In this document: in pieces, positions 38,537 through 47,568 of the stretch | Layout of the letters: each line of letters begins with the position of its first letter | How positions within the stretch are numbered: the first letter of the stretch is position 1 | Source: Rhizobium lusitanum | GTDB taxonomy: Bacteria; Pseudomonadota; Alphaproteobacteria; Rhizobiales; Rhizobiaceae | DNA: 64,000 bases | Assembly: GCF_014189535.1 (NCBI RefSeq) | Contig: NZ_CP050308.1 | Span: forward strand, 310,001-374,000 | Reading direction: 5' to 3' | Position numbers and translations under genes: made by a program | The notes under the pieces: generated by a model | What the model was told of the DNA's origin: nothing | Databases searched by the model: none | The model's input: only the letters and a program-made list of their open reading frames with translations

Positions 38537-39500
38537 ATTCGAAATATCTTCCTCTGCTCGCAACGATCGTCATTTTCATCCTCGCTTACACCGGTTGCGC
38601 GCTGCAATATCCGACCATGCTATCGACGCGGGTTGCCGGCAACCTGCTGACGGACAACGCGTTTCTCGGGATAGCCGCCGTTGGCATGACCTTTGTGATC
38701 ATTTCCGGCGGTATCGACCTGTCGATCGGCTCGGTCATCGCCTTTACGGGCGTTTTCCTTGCGATCATCCTGCGCGACACCTCGATCCATCCGCTGTTCG
38801 CCTTCGCAATTGTCCTGGCGATCACGACGGCCTTTGGTGCGGGCATGGGTGCGATCATCCACTACCTCGCCATGCCGCCCTTCATCGTGACGCTGGCGGG
38901 CATGTTTCTCGCGCGCGGCATCGCTTTCGTCCTGTCGATCGACAGTATCCCGATCGAGCATGAATTCTATTCGCAGCTCAGCGATATGTATCTGTTGCTG
39001 CCGGGCGGAGGTCGCCTGACGGTGGTCGGTGGCGTGATGCTCGTCGTTTTTGCCGCTGGCATCCTGCTCGCGCATCGCACCCGCTTTGGCGCCAATGTTT
39101 ATGCGCTGGGCGGCGGCGTGCAGACGGCTCAGTTGATGGGCGTTCCGGTGGCGCGCACGACGATGCAGATCTACGCCTTGTCGGGCTTTCTGGCCGGCCT
39201 ATCCGGAATCGTTTTTTCGCTCTATACATCCGCCGGATATTCGCTTGCCACGGTCGGTGTCGAACTCGACGCCATCGCCGCGGTGGTTATAGGCGGAACA
39301 TTGTTGACGGGGGAGCAGGGTTCGTTGGGGGGACTCTGATCGGAATTCTCATACAGGGCTTGATCCAGACCTACATCACCTTTGACGGAACACTTTCCAG
39401 CTGGTGGACGAAGATCTTGATCGGGCTGCTGCTTTTTGCGTTTATTTTGATGCAGAAGGGGCTTCTGTTGCTTTCCCGTTTCAATCGACGTTACGCCTAA
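38533..39500 (+). pseudogene. yjfF: Galactofuranose-type ABC permease (YjfF-like), frameshifted by one base
   Basis: The frame from 38533 encodes 268 residues of a YjfF-type permease (IAAVGMTFVIISGGIDLSIGSV, VGVELDAIAAVVIGGTLLTG), then stops at 39337-39339 after SLGGL. The remaining family C-terminus continues in another frame to 39500: GTLIGILIQGLIQTYITFDG and then SSWWTKILIG. Adding one G to the five-G run at 39309-39313 restores TLLTGGAGFVGGTLIGILIQG and a full 322-residue protein. Either a recent loss-of-function change or a homopolymer sequence error. The importer needs both permeases, so a real lesion would impair it. Confidence 0.85.
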
Positions 39501-39516
39501 GGGAAGGACAGAGCGG

Positions 39517-40263
39517 TTGCGCAGCAGATTGCTTGAGACACGGAAAGGCCAAGGAAAGTCACGAACGAGCCATGCTCAGGTTGTCGACGATCTCGGAAAG
39601 GCGATCGTGTCGGGCGTCTTTCCTATCGGCACCATCCTTCCGGGTGACAGCGATCTCCTGCAACGGTTCAAGGTGTCGCGCACGGTTTTGCGCGAGAGCA
39701 TGAAGACACTGGCGGCGAAAGGACTGGTTGTCCCGCGTGCCAGGGTCGGTACGCGCGTCACGGAGCGGATCCACTGGAACATGTTCGACAACGAGGTGCT
39801 GACCTGGCATTTCGAAAGTGGGGTCAACGAAGAGTTCCTGCTTCACCTCTATGATATCCGCCTGGCCTTCGAGCCGTTTGCCGCCAGTCTCGTGGCGGAG
39901 CGCGCCGACCCTGAAGAGGTCGAGATGCTGCGGCGGCTGGCGCTGGCAATGGCCGCGCCGGAACATACGGCGGACAGCCTCGCGCTCGCCGACCTTCATT
40001 TTCACCTGGCGGTCACCGAAGCGTCCCACAATCCCTTCATGCGCTCGCTCGGTGGCTTGATCGAAGCCGCTTTGGTCGGCATGTTCCGCATGAGCGCACC
40101 TCCCTCCAGCAACGGCTTTGCGAATATTGCCGATACGCACATGGCGATTGTCGACGCCATCGCGGCTCACGACGGACCAACAGCGTATAAAGCGATGGAG
40201 TTCGTCATTTTCGATGGCCGCCAGCATGTGCTGGAAGCCTTCGCGGCGCTTGCTGATGCCTGA
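39517..40263 (+). CDS. GntR-family regulator, FadR/DgoR type
   Basis: 248 residues from TTG 39517, with GGGAAGGA eight bases upstream. Winged helix: VDDLGKAIVSGVFPIGTILP, VSRTVLRESMKTLAAKGLV. The FCD domain has metal or ligand residues in DIRLAFEPFAASLVAERAD, ADLHFHLAVTEASHNPF and HMAIVDAIAAHD. It lies 16 bases after the ytf operon, so it is likely the local regulator responding to galactose- or galactonate-type ligands. Confidence 0.9.
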   Translation: MRSRLLETRKGQGKSRTSHAQVVDDLGKAIVSGVFPIGTILPGDSDLLQRFKVSRTVLRESMKTLAAKGLVVPRARVGTRVTERIHWNMFDNEVLTWHFESGVNEEFLLHLYDIRLAFEPFAASLVAERADPEEVEMLRRLALAMAAPEHTADSLALADLHFHLAVTEASHNPFMRSLGGLIEAALVGMFRMSAPPSSNGFANIADTHMAIVDAIAAHDGPTAYKAMEFVIFDGRQHVLEAFAALADA

Positions 40264-40299
40264 GCGCTATATCTAAATTCGCCGTAGTTCGCCATTCAA

Positions 40300-40404
40300 C
40301 TACAGCGCCGCGCGTCACATGTGACGTGCAAAGGTCGCTGTAGCACTTCAAATCTGCTGCATAATTTAATCCTTAAATCGATTCCGATTTAAGGAATTAT
40401 GCAG
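40300..40404. repeat. RIME-like mosaic palindromic repeat upstream of glmU
   Basis: Two adjacent palindromic modules. The first has outer arms CTACAGCG (40300-40307) / CGCTGTAG (40336-40343) around the perfect palindrome GTCACATGTGAC (40314-40325). The second has arms CTGCATAATT (40357-40366) / AATTATGCAG (40395-40404) and CCTTAAATCG (40371-40380) / CGATTTAAGG (40385-40394). The overall pattern, about 105 bases with two large palindromes, matches rhizobial intergenic mosaic elements. The identification as RIME is from memory. Confidence 0.65.
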
Positions 40405-40467
40405 TAGTTGCTAAGAGGAGACGAAGCCTGCATAGGCCTCGCCGAGTCGTATCTTTCGGAGCTTGAA

Positions 40468-41829
40468 ATGGAACGCACCTGCCTCGCCATCATCCTCGCC
40501 GCCGGTGACAGCACCCGCATGAAGTCGTCGGTCTCCAAGGTGCTGCATCCGATCGCCAGCCGTCCGATGATCGCGCATGTGATGGAAGCGATCGCCAAGA
40601 CCGATATTTCCGCCGCGGCCCTCGTCGTCGGACGCAATGCGGAGGAGGTGGCTGCCGCCGCCGATATCGGCGGCATCGAGGTTGAGGCCTATGTTCAGAA
40701 GGAACGCCTGGGTACCGGCCACGCCGTATTGGCAGCGCGTGACGCAATCGCTAAGGGCTATGACGATATCATCGTTGCTTACGGCGACGTGCCGCTGCTC
40801 ACCGACGCACCGCTTCGCGCTGCCCGAAAGGGACTTGCCGACGGCAACGATATCGTCGTCATCGGTTTTCACACGAAAAATCCGAATGCCTATGGCCGCT
40901 TGCTGGTGAAGGACGGCGCGCTGATCGCCATTCGCGAGGCGAAGGACGCGACGGATGCCGAACTAGCGGTGACATGGTGCAACAGCGGCCTCATGGCGAT
41001 CAACGGCCGCAAGGCGCTCGATCTGCTCGATCGCATCGGCAACAGCAATGCCAAGGGCGAATACTATCTGACCGATCTCGTCGAGATCGCGCGCGCGCTT
41101 GGCGGCCGTGCGGTTGCTGTCGATGCGCCGGAAGTGGAAATGACCGGCTGCAACAACCGCGCCGAACTCGCATTCATCGAACGCCTCTGGCAGGAGCGCC
41201 GCCGTCATGAGCTGATGCTTTCCGGCGTCACCATGATCGCACCGGAAACGGTGTTTCTCGCCTATGATACGGTGATTGGCCAGGACGCGCTGATCGAGCC
41301 GAACGTCGTCTTCGGTCCCGGCGCGGTCGTTGATGGCGGCGCAGTTATCCACGCCTTCTCGCATATCGAAGGCGCTCATGTCAGCGGCGGCGCCACCGCC
41401 GGCCCGTTCGCACGATTGCGCCCCGGCGCGGATCTTGCCGACGGCTCGAAGGTCGGCAATTTCTGCGAGGTGAAGAACGCCAAGATCGGCGAGGGCGCCA
41501 AGGTCAGCCATTTGACCTATATCGGCGATGCCACGATCGGTGCCGGCAGCAACATCGGCGCGGGCACGATCACCTGCAACTATGACGGCGTTAACAAGCA
41601 CGAGACCCATATCGGCGCCAACAGCTTCATCGGCTCCAACTCCTCACTGGTGGCGCCGGTACGCATCGGCGACAATGCCTATGTCGCCTCCGGCAGCGTG
41701 ATCACCGATGACGTTCCAGCTGAAGCGCTTGCCTTCGGTCGTGCCCGCCAAGAGGTGAAGCCCGGCCGCGCCAAGCTTATTCGCGAAAGAGCCTTGGCGA
41801 TCAAGGCAGCAAAAAAGGGCAGCCACTAA
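40468..41829 (+). CDS. glmU: Bifunctional GlmU (UDP-N-acetylglucosamine pyrophosphorylase / GlcN-1-P acetyltransferase)
   Basis: 453 residues. Pyrophosphorylase domain: [40 protein letters not shown]. The C-terminal left-handed beta-helix acetyltransferase has [31 protein letters not shown] and [17 protein letters not shown]. It makes UDP-GlcNAc for peptidoglycan and lipopolysaccharide. ATG 40468 chosen (GGAG six bases upstream). glmS follows after a 117-base gap. Confidence 0.96.
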   Translation: MERTCLAIILAAGDSTRMKSSVSKVLHPIASRPMIAHVMEAIAKTDISAAALVVGRNAEEVAAAADIGGIEVEAYVQKERLGTGHAVLAARDAIAKGYDDIIVAYGDVPLLTDAPLRAARKGLADGNDIVVIGFHTKNPNAYGRLLVKDGALIAIREAKDATDAELAVTWCNSGLMAINGRKALDLLDRIGNSNAKGEYYLTDLVEIARALGGRAVAVDAPEVEMTGCNNRAELAFIERLWQERRRHELMLSGVTMIAPETVFLAYDTVIGQDALIEPNVVFGPGAVVDGGAVIHAFSHIEGAHVSGGATAGPFARLRPGADLADGSKVGNFCEVKNAKIGEGAKVSHLTYIGDATIGAGSNIGAGTITCNYDGVNKHETHIGANSFIGSNSSLVAPVRIGDNAYVASGSVITDDVPAEALAFGRARQEVKPGRAKLIRERALAIKAAKKGSH

Positions 41830-41946
41830 GCATTTCGCCCATGGTCGCGTAACGGTTGGAAACCGAAAGTGACCATCGCGGTAATTGTGAAAACTGTTAG
41901 AATCATTAGGACTTGCCTTCTTATTTGAGGCCAGACGGAGAGTTGT

Positions 41947-43773
41947 ATGTGCGGCATTGTTGGGATTGTCGGAACGAAGCCTGTCGCGGGGCGATTGGTG
42001 GATGCCTTGCGGCGTCTCGAGTATCGCGGCTACGATTCGGCGGGCGTTGCGACCATTCATGACGGTGTGATGGATCGTCGCCGCGCTGAAGGAAAACTCT
42101 TCAATCTGGAGAAGCGGCTCGATGCCGAGCCGCTGCCCGGCGTAACCGGTATCGCCCACACCCGTTGGGCGACGCATGGCGTTCCGAACGAGACCAATGC
42201 CCATCCGCATTTTGTTGACGGCGTCGCTGTTGTCCACAACGGCATCATCGAGAATTTCTCCGAATTGCGGGAGGAATTGAAGGCCGAGTGCAAGGTGTTC
42301 ACGACGCAGACGGATACGGAAGTCGTCGCGCATCTGCTCGCGAAATACGTCGGCGAGGGCCTCGATCCGCGCGCGGCGATGCTGAAGATGCTGAACCGCG
42401 TGACCGGTGCCTATGCGCTCGCCATCATGTTCCAGAGCGATCCCGATACGCTGATGGCGGCCCGCTCCGGTCCGCCGCTCGCCGTCGGTTTCGGCAACGG
42501 TGAGATGTTCCTCGGCTCCGATGCCATCGCGCTCTCGCCCTTCACCAACGAGATCACCTATCTCGTCGATGGTGATTGCGCGATCATCACACGCGATAAC
42601 GCCACGATCCTCGATTTCAACGGCCGGGAAGTCAGCCGTCCCCGGCAGATATCGCAGGCGACCGCCTATGTGGTGGACAAGGGCAATCACCGCCACTTCA
42701 TGGAGAAGGAAATCTACGAGCAGCCTGAGGTGATCTCCCACGCGCTCAGCCAGTATGTCGATTTCGTCAGCCATCGGCTGCGCCCGAATGTATCGGCGAT
42801 CGATTTCAAGGGCGTATCCGGCCTTGCGATCTCGGCCTGCGGCACGGCCTATCTCGCCGGCCTGATCGGAAAATACTGGTTCGAGCGCTACGCGCGTCTG
42901 CCGGTCGAAATCGATGTCGCCTCGGAGTTTCGCTATCGCGAAATGCCGCTGTCTCCCTCGCAGGCAGCGCTGTTCATTTCGCAGTCCGGCGAAACCGCCG
43001 ACACGCTGGCGTCGCTGCGTTATTGCAAGGACAACGGCCTGAAGATCGGCGCCATCGTCAACGTCAAGGAATCGACCATCGCGCGTGAATCCGATGCGGT
43101 GTTCCCGATCATGGCCGGTCCCGAGATCGGCGTTGCCTCGACCAAGGCGTTCACCTGCCAGCTTGCCGTTCTGGCGTCGCTGGCGATCGGTGCCGGCGTT
43201 GCGCGCGGTACGGTGAGCGCCGAAGATGAAAACGCCTTGGTGCGCCACCTCATCGAGATGCCGCGCATCATGGGGAGAGTGCTGAACATCATCCAGCCGC
43301 AGATGGAAAGCCTTGCCCGCGAAATCTCCAAGTTCAAGGACGTGCTCTATCTCGGTCGCGGCACTAGCTTTCCGCTCGCCATGGAAGGCGCGCTGAAGCT
43401 CAAGGAAATCTCCTATATCCACGCCGAAGGCTATGCCGCTGGCGAACTGAAGCACGGTCCGATCGCGCTGATCGACGAAAATATGCCGGTTATCGTCATT
43501 GCACCTCATGATCGCTTCTTCGACAAGACGGTTTCCAACATGCAGGAAGTGGCGGCTCGCGGTGGTCGCATCATCTTCATCACCGACGAGGCGGGGGCGG
43601 CCGCCTCGTCGTTGCCGACGATGGCAACGATCACCCTGCCGGTTGTCGATGAAATCATCGCACCGATGATCTTCTCGCTGCCGATCCAACTGCTGGCCTA
43701 TCACACCGCTGTCTTCATGGGCACGGATGTTGATCAGCCGCGCAATCTCGCCAAGTCGGTGACTGTGGAGTAA
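41947..43773 (+). CDS. glmS: Glutamine-fructose-6-phosphate aminotransferase
   Basis: 608 residues. N-terminal glutaminase with catalytic Cys2 (MCGIVGIVG) and HTRWATHG, HNGIIEN. Two SIS sugar-isomerase domains: ISACGTAYLAGL and ISQSGETADTLASLRY, then YLGRGTSFPLAMEGALKLKE and the C-terminal DQPRNLAKSVTVE. Makes glucosamine-6-phosphate, the first step of the pathway that GlmU completes. Confidence 0.98.
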   Translation: MCGIVGIVGTKPVAGRLVDALRRLEYRGYDSAGVATIHDGVMDRRRAEGKLFNLEKRLDAEPLPGVTGIAHTRWATHGVPNETNAHPHFVDGVAVVHNGIIENFSELREELKAECKVFTTQTDTEVVAHLLAKYVGEGLDPRAAMLKMLNRVTGAYALAIMFQSDPDTLMAARSGPPLAVGFGNGEMFLGSDAIALSPFTNEITYLVDGDCAIITRDNATILDFNGREVSRPRQISQATAYVVDKGNHRHFMEKEIYEQPEVISHALSQYVDFVSHRLRPNVSAIDFKGVSGLAISACGTAYLAGLIGKYWFERYARLPVEIDVASEFRYREMPLSPSQAALFISQSGETADTLASLRYCKDNGLKIGAIVNVKESTIARESDAVFPIMAGPEIGVASTKAFTCQLAVLASLAIGAGVARGTVSAEDENALVRHLIEMPRIMGRVLNIIQPQMESLAREISKFKDVLYLGRGTSFPLAMEGALKLKEISYIHAEGYAAGELKHGPIALIDENMPVIVIAPHDRFFDKTVSNMQEVAARGGRIIFITDEAGAAASSLPTMATITLPVVDEIIAPMIFSLPIQLLAYHTAVFMGTDVDQPRNLAKSVTVE

Positions 43774-43815
43774 GTCACGCCTCCAGTTATTTTCGTGTGA
43801 TAACGTCGTCGTGAA

Positions 43816-43836
43816 CCAGGCCCATATCGGGCCTGG
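43816..43836. terminator. Hairpin after glmS
   Basis: CCAGGCCC / GGGCCTGG, perfect 8-bp stem with loop ATATC, about 45 bases after the glmS stop. No T-run, so it may act as a 3'-end stabiliser. Confidence 0.4.
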
Positions 43837-43950
43837 AGGGGTGACTGCCGGGTTGTGCGTTCCGCCGATTTCTGGCACGATTCATCAAGGAGATGGTGGG
43901 GGAATTTGCCGGTTAGCGGTTGACGACGGAACGGAGTTTTCGAGCGGCGA

Positions 43951-44652
43951 ATGACGGAAAAGTCCATCAAAATATCTGTGGCAGCACGGATCAGAAACAA
44001 TTTCCTGGCCGGCCTGATTATCTGCGCGCCGATTGCCATCACGCTCTGGCTCACCTGGTCGGTCATCCATTGGGCTGACAGCTGGGTTCGGCCCTATATT
44101 CCGGCGCGCTACGATCCCGAAAGCTATCTGAACTTCGCCGTTCCCGGCACGGGCGTGGTGATCGCGATGATCTTCATCACCATCATCGGCTTCCTCGCCA
44201 AGAACCTGATCGGCCAGAGCATCGTTCGTTTTGGCGAATCGATCGTGCAGCGCGTGCCGCTGGTGCGAAGCATCTACAAGAGCCTGAAGCAGATCTTCGA
44301 AACCGTGCTGAAAGAGCAGGGCACGTCGTTCAAGAAAGTCGGACTGATCGAATACCCGAGCCCCGGCCTCTGGTCGATGGTGTTCATCTCGACAGACGCC
44401 AAGGGCGAAATGGCCTCAAAATTCAATGCCATGGGGCATGATATGGTGGCTGTTTTCCTGCCGCCGACCCCCGTGCCGACCGCCGGCTTCCTGATCTTCG
44501 TGCCGCGCGAAAAAATCACGCTTCTCGACATGAGCCCGGAAGACGGTGCCAAGCTTTTAATTTCCGGCGGTCTGGTCTCGCCCGAATATCGGGAGAAGCT
44601 GATTGCGCCTAAGGAAGTGCCGCCGCCTATTCCGATGAAATCATTGTCTTAA
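43951..44652 (+). CDS. DUF502-family membrane protein
   Basis: 233 residues. Two membrane segments near the N-terminus (FLAGLIICAPIAITLWLTW and GTGVVIAMIFITIIGFLAKN), then a soluble part with VPLVRSIYKSLKQIFETVL, EYPSPGLWSMVFIS and MSPEDGAKLLISGGLVSP, all conserved in DUF502. Function not established; it follows glmS in many rhizobia. Likely inner membrane. Confidence 0.9.
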   Translation: MTEKSIKISVAARIRNNFLAGLIICAPIAITLWLTWSVIHWADSWVRPYIPARYDPESYLNFAVPGTGVVIAMIFITIIGFLAKNLIGQSIVRFGESIVQRVPLVRSIYKSLKQIFETVLKEQGTSFKKVGLIEYPSPGLWSMVFISTDAKGEMASKFNAMGHDMVAVFLPPTPVPTAGFLIFVPREKITLLDMSPEDGAKLLISGGLVSPEYREKLIAPKEVPPPIPMKSLS

Positions 44653-44713
44653 TGCTAGATCGCGAGCTGGTACGGTAGCTCGCGCGCCGACCAGTTCCTG
44701 CGACGCAGCGCTT

Positions 44714-45652
44714 CTATCTCACGCTATTGAACATTTCGATCGCACCATTGAAACGGGTGATGATGAGTTGGTATTTGTCTGGCGTGGGATCCTGCTTTAT
44801 CTGGCGGAAGTCGCCAACCATTCCGGTCAGAAAGGTATTGATACCATCAAGAAGCGGAGTATTTGGGGAGTTGCCTCCGTCCTGCTTGGCTTTTGCCAAG
44901 GCGGCGCGCTGATCTTCCAATGTCTTTTCCAGTTCGACGATCTTTGCGTCTATCTGTCCCTGTAGAGCGGGTTTGCTGGGGTCTTCCGAACTATTGAAAA
45001 GATTGACGAGTTGTCTCGCCTGGCTGAGGGCAAGCCGTGTCTGATAGACCGGCATATCCCCGCGTTCCTTGATCTTGGCAAGCTCGGCCTGTTCCCGGCG
45101 GTCGAGCTCCTTCTGCAATTGCTGATGGAATTCCTCCAATGCGGCGGCGGCAGCCTGGAAATCGGCAAGCATCAAGGGATCCTCACGCTTTCCGCGCGCC
45201 AGCCCGTCCTCCATGTAGGCCTTGCTGGTATAATAGACATCCAGGCCGGAAAGGCGGGGAACTACCTGACCAAGTGCGGAGATCAGCTTGTCGGCGGCGG
45301 TATCGAGTTCCGTGGGTGCATCGCCCTTTGCGCCGCGCACGGTCTTCAATTTATCCGCGGATCGTTCGAGCGAGCCTTTGCTGACTTCGGTAATATTGTC
45401 GGAGGTCGCGCTCTTCGAAATATTGGCGTTCTGATAGGCCTGATATTGCGCCAGCAGGCCGGAATCCCCGATGAGATCATTATAGGCCAGCACGTAGTCG
45501 TTTAATTTTGCGCTGTTCGCCAGCTTCGATGCCGTATCGGCCGAGGACTGATTGCTGGTGGCAGTGGATTTCGACTGATCGTCGCAGGCCGAAAGGCCCA
45601 GAATTGCGGTGAATGCCATCGCGAGAACAGCGACAGAAGCAGACGTCTTCAT
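44714..45652 (-). CDS. Predicted lipoprotein, DUF3053-like
   Basis: 312 residues with a lipoprotein signal peptide: hydrophobic stretch to ILGLSAC, lipidated Cys23. The mature protein is highly charged and helical, probably coiled coil (LEEFHQQLQKELDRREQAEL). The general build resembles DUF3053/YiaF lipoproteins, but I am not certain of the family. Likely periplasmic face of a membrane. Divergent from the phytase-like gene. Confidence 0.7.
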   Translation of the reverse strand: MKTSASVAVLAMAFTAILGLSACDDQSKSTATSNQSSADTASKLANSAKLNDYVLAYNDLIGDSGLLAQYQAYQNANISKSATSDNITEVSKGSLERSADKLKTVRGAKGDAPTELDTAADKLISALGQVVPRLSGLDVYYTSKAYMEDGLARGKREDPLMLADFQAAAAALEEFHQQLQKELDRREQAELAKIKERGDMPVYQTRLALSQARQLVNLFNSSEDPSKPALQGQIDAKIVELEKTLEDQRAALAKAKQDGGNSPNTPLLDGINTFLTGMVGDFRQIKQDPTPDKYQLIITRFNGAIEMFNSVR

Positions 45653-46025
45653 GGAGTGAAACCCTTCGCTATCTTATGGCGTTAACGGCAATTGTTGCGA
45701 GGACATCGCAAACTCGGTTCGCAGCAGGCTTAAGAAACGACCTACGCCAAATGCAGCACGGTTTCAATCTCAAGATGTCATGGTGGACGAGCGGAACCTT
45801 ATGCTGGCGATCATCCGGCCCGCCGGTCGCATCAGCCGGATCGAACTGTCATGTCCCTATCATATTGGCGTTCTAGACCGGTTGCCGGAAGGGCAGGCGG
45901 GCACATCTCATGGTCGAATGTTTGCGGCTCAACGGAGCCTGATATTTTCGTTCGATGCGGTTTTCAACCGATCGGGAGATGAACGCCATTCCAGCACAAA
46001 GAGTTTTCATCAGGAGGATATTGCC
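45653..46025. other. Divergent intergenic region upstream of the phytase-like gene
   Basis: About 370 bases. The frame of the next gene is open from 45780, but the codons before 46026 encode no signal peptide or family match, and the strong AGGAGG at 46012-46018 sets the start at 46026. Promoters for both divergent genes should lie here; no other element is seen. Confidence 0.45.
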
Positions 46026-47525
46026 GTGAGAAATTTGCGTTCAATGAGTTTGCCGCTGCTGTCGGCAGCGCTCGCCACTTTCGTTTTCACCATGCCGGTC
46101 GCAGCCTTCGCCGATAATTCCGTTGCAGTTGGCGGTGTTACCACCCTGGTTAATAAGGGCCTCGTGGCTGTCGGCCGTATCCCGGCCAACCAGCGCGACA
46201 AGTTCGGCGAAACCTTCGGCTCCGGCTCGGGCATGTCGATCGACGCCAAGAGTTGGGTTCGCAATGCCGATGGCAGCTATAAGGGGTCGCTGTGGCTGCT
46301 GCCGGATCGCGGCTATAACGTCGTCGGCACCACCGATTATCGTCCACGCCTCAACACCGTCGACGTTCAACTGACGCCGGTCGCTCCGGGCGCAACGCCG
46401 CCGGCCGGCAAGGAACAATCGGGCGTCGTTGCCAAACTCGCCGACACCATGCTGCTGACCGACAACAAGGGCGCCGACACCACCGGCCTCGATCCGTCCG
46501 ATGGCAGTCGCCATCCGGAAGGTGGCATGCCCTTGCTGCCGGAAGCGCCGAACGGCAAGATCTCGCTCGACAACGAAGCCATCGTCCGTGTGCCGGATGG
46601 CACCATGTTCATCAGCGACGAATACGGCCCCTATATCTACCGCTTCTCCGCCGATGGCCGAATGATGTCCGCCACGCCGCCCCCGGCTGCATTGCTGCCG
46701 ATGCGCCATGGTGCCGTGAACTTTGCGTCGAACAATCCTGGCCCCGGTGAAAAGGCTCCCGATCCCAAGGATCCAACCAGCGGCCGCCAGAACAACCAGG
46801 GCCTAGAAGGCATGTCGATGACCCCGGACGGCAAGTTTCTGATTGCTGTGTTGCAGTCGGCGACGCGTCAGGACGGTGGCGACTCCGGCTCGACCCGACA
46901 GAATACCCGCGCGCTGGTCTATGATGCCGCTGATCTGGCGCATCTGAAGCTGGTGCATGAATATGTCGTGCCGCTGCCGGTCTTCACCAACAACAAGGGT
47001 AAGACGGCTGTCGCCGCGCAGAGCGAGATCGTGGTGCTTTCGCCGACAAGTTTCCTGATGCTGGCGCGCGACAGCAACAATGGCTACGGCATGGAAGGGG
47101 AAAAGTCGCTTTACCGCAGCATCAACGTCGTCGATGTCTCCGGCGCCACCGACATTGCCGGCAGCAAATTCGATGCCGACACACCGGTTGCTCCGAAAGG
47201 TGTCCTTGATGCGTCGGTGAAGCCCGCAACGGTTAGCCAGTTGATCGACATCAACGATAGCGACAACCTTGCCCGCTTCGGCCTCCATAATGGCGCGCCG
47301 AACGATCGCAATAACCTTTCCGAGAAATGGGAGGCTATGTCGTTCGTCAGCGTTCTCGATCCGAAGCTGCCGGACGACTACTTCCTGTTCGTCGCCAATG
47401 ACAACGACTTCCTGACCCAGGACGGTTTCCAGGTGGGCGCTGCCTACAAGGGTGAAGGCGGGGCCGACGTCGACACCATGTTCCAGGTGTTCCAGGTGAC
47501 AATCCCCGGCCTGTCTGCCAAGTAA
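46026..47525 (+). CDS. Secreted 'esterase-like activity of phytase' family protein
   Basis: 499 residues from GTG 46026, with AGGAGG and good spacing. Signal peptide to about AFADN. The mature part shows the phytase-like beta-propeller pattern: GFGSGSGMSIDA-like FGSGSGMSIDAKSW, DRGYNVVGTTDYRPR, GTMFISDEYGPYIYRFSADG and NNQGLEGMSMTPDGK. Predicted periplasmic or extracellular phosphoester or ester hydrolase; substrate unknown. A hairpin separates it from the convergent recG. Confidence 0.85.
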   Translation: MRNLRSMSLPLLSAALATFVFTMPVAAFADNSVAVGGVTTLVNKGLVAVGRIPANQRDKFGETFGSGSGMSIDAKSWVRNADGSYKGSLWLLPDRGYNVVGTTDYRPRLNTVDVQLTPVAPGATPPAGKEQSGVVAKLADTMLLTDNKGADTTGLDPSDGSRHPEGGMPLLPEAPNGKISLDNEAIVRVPDGTMFISDEYGPYIYRFSADGRMMSATPPPAALLPMRHGAVNFASNNPGPGEKAPDPKDPTSGRQNNQGLEGMSMTPDGKFLIAVLQSATRQDGGDSGSTRQNTRALVYDAADLAHLKLVHEYVVPLPVFTNNKGKTAVAAQSEIVVLSPTSFLMLARDSNNGYGMEGEKSLYRSINVVDVSGATDIAGSKFDADTPVAPKGVLDASVKPATVSQLIDINDSDNLARFGLHNGAPNDRNNLSEKWEAMSFVSVLDPKLPDDYFLFVANDNDFLTQDGFQVGAAYKGEGGADVDTMFQVFQVTIPGLSAK

Positions 47526-47538
47526 TAGCCTTTGAAAG

Positions 47539-47566
47539 GGATGGACGCCGCCTGCCGCGTCCATCC
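47539..47566. terminator. Bidirectional hairpin between the phytase-like gene and recG
   Basis: Perfect 10-bp arms GGATGGACGC (47539-47548) and GCGTCCATCC (47557-47566). It directly precedes the recG stop and follows the upstream stop by 14 bases. No T-run. Confidence 0.55.
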
Positions 47567-47568
47567 GA

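Noticed and set aside
41644..43878. Minus-strand open frame of 744 codons opposite glmU/glmS
   Set aside because: Shadow of glmS: low-complexity His/Arg/Asp composition and no family features.
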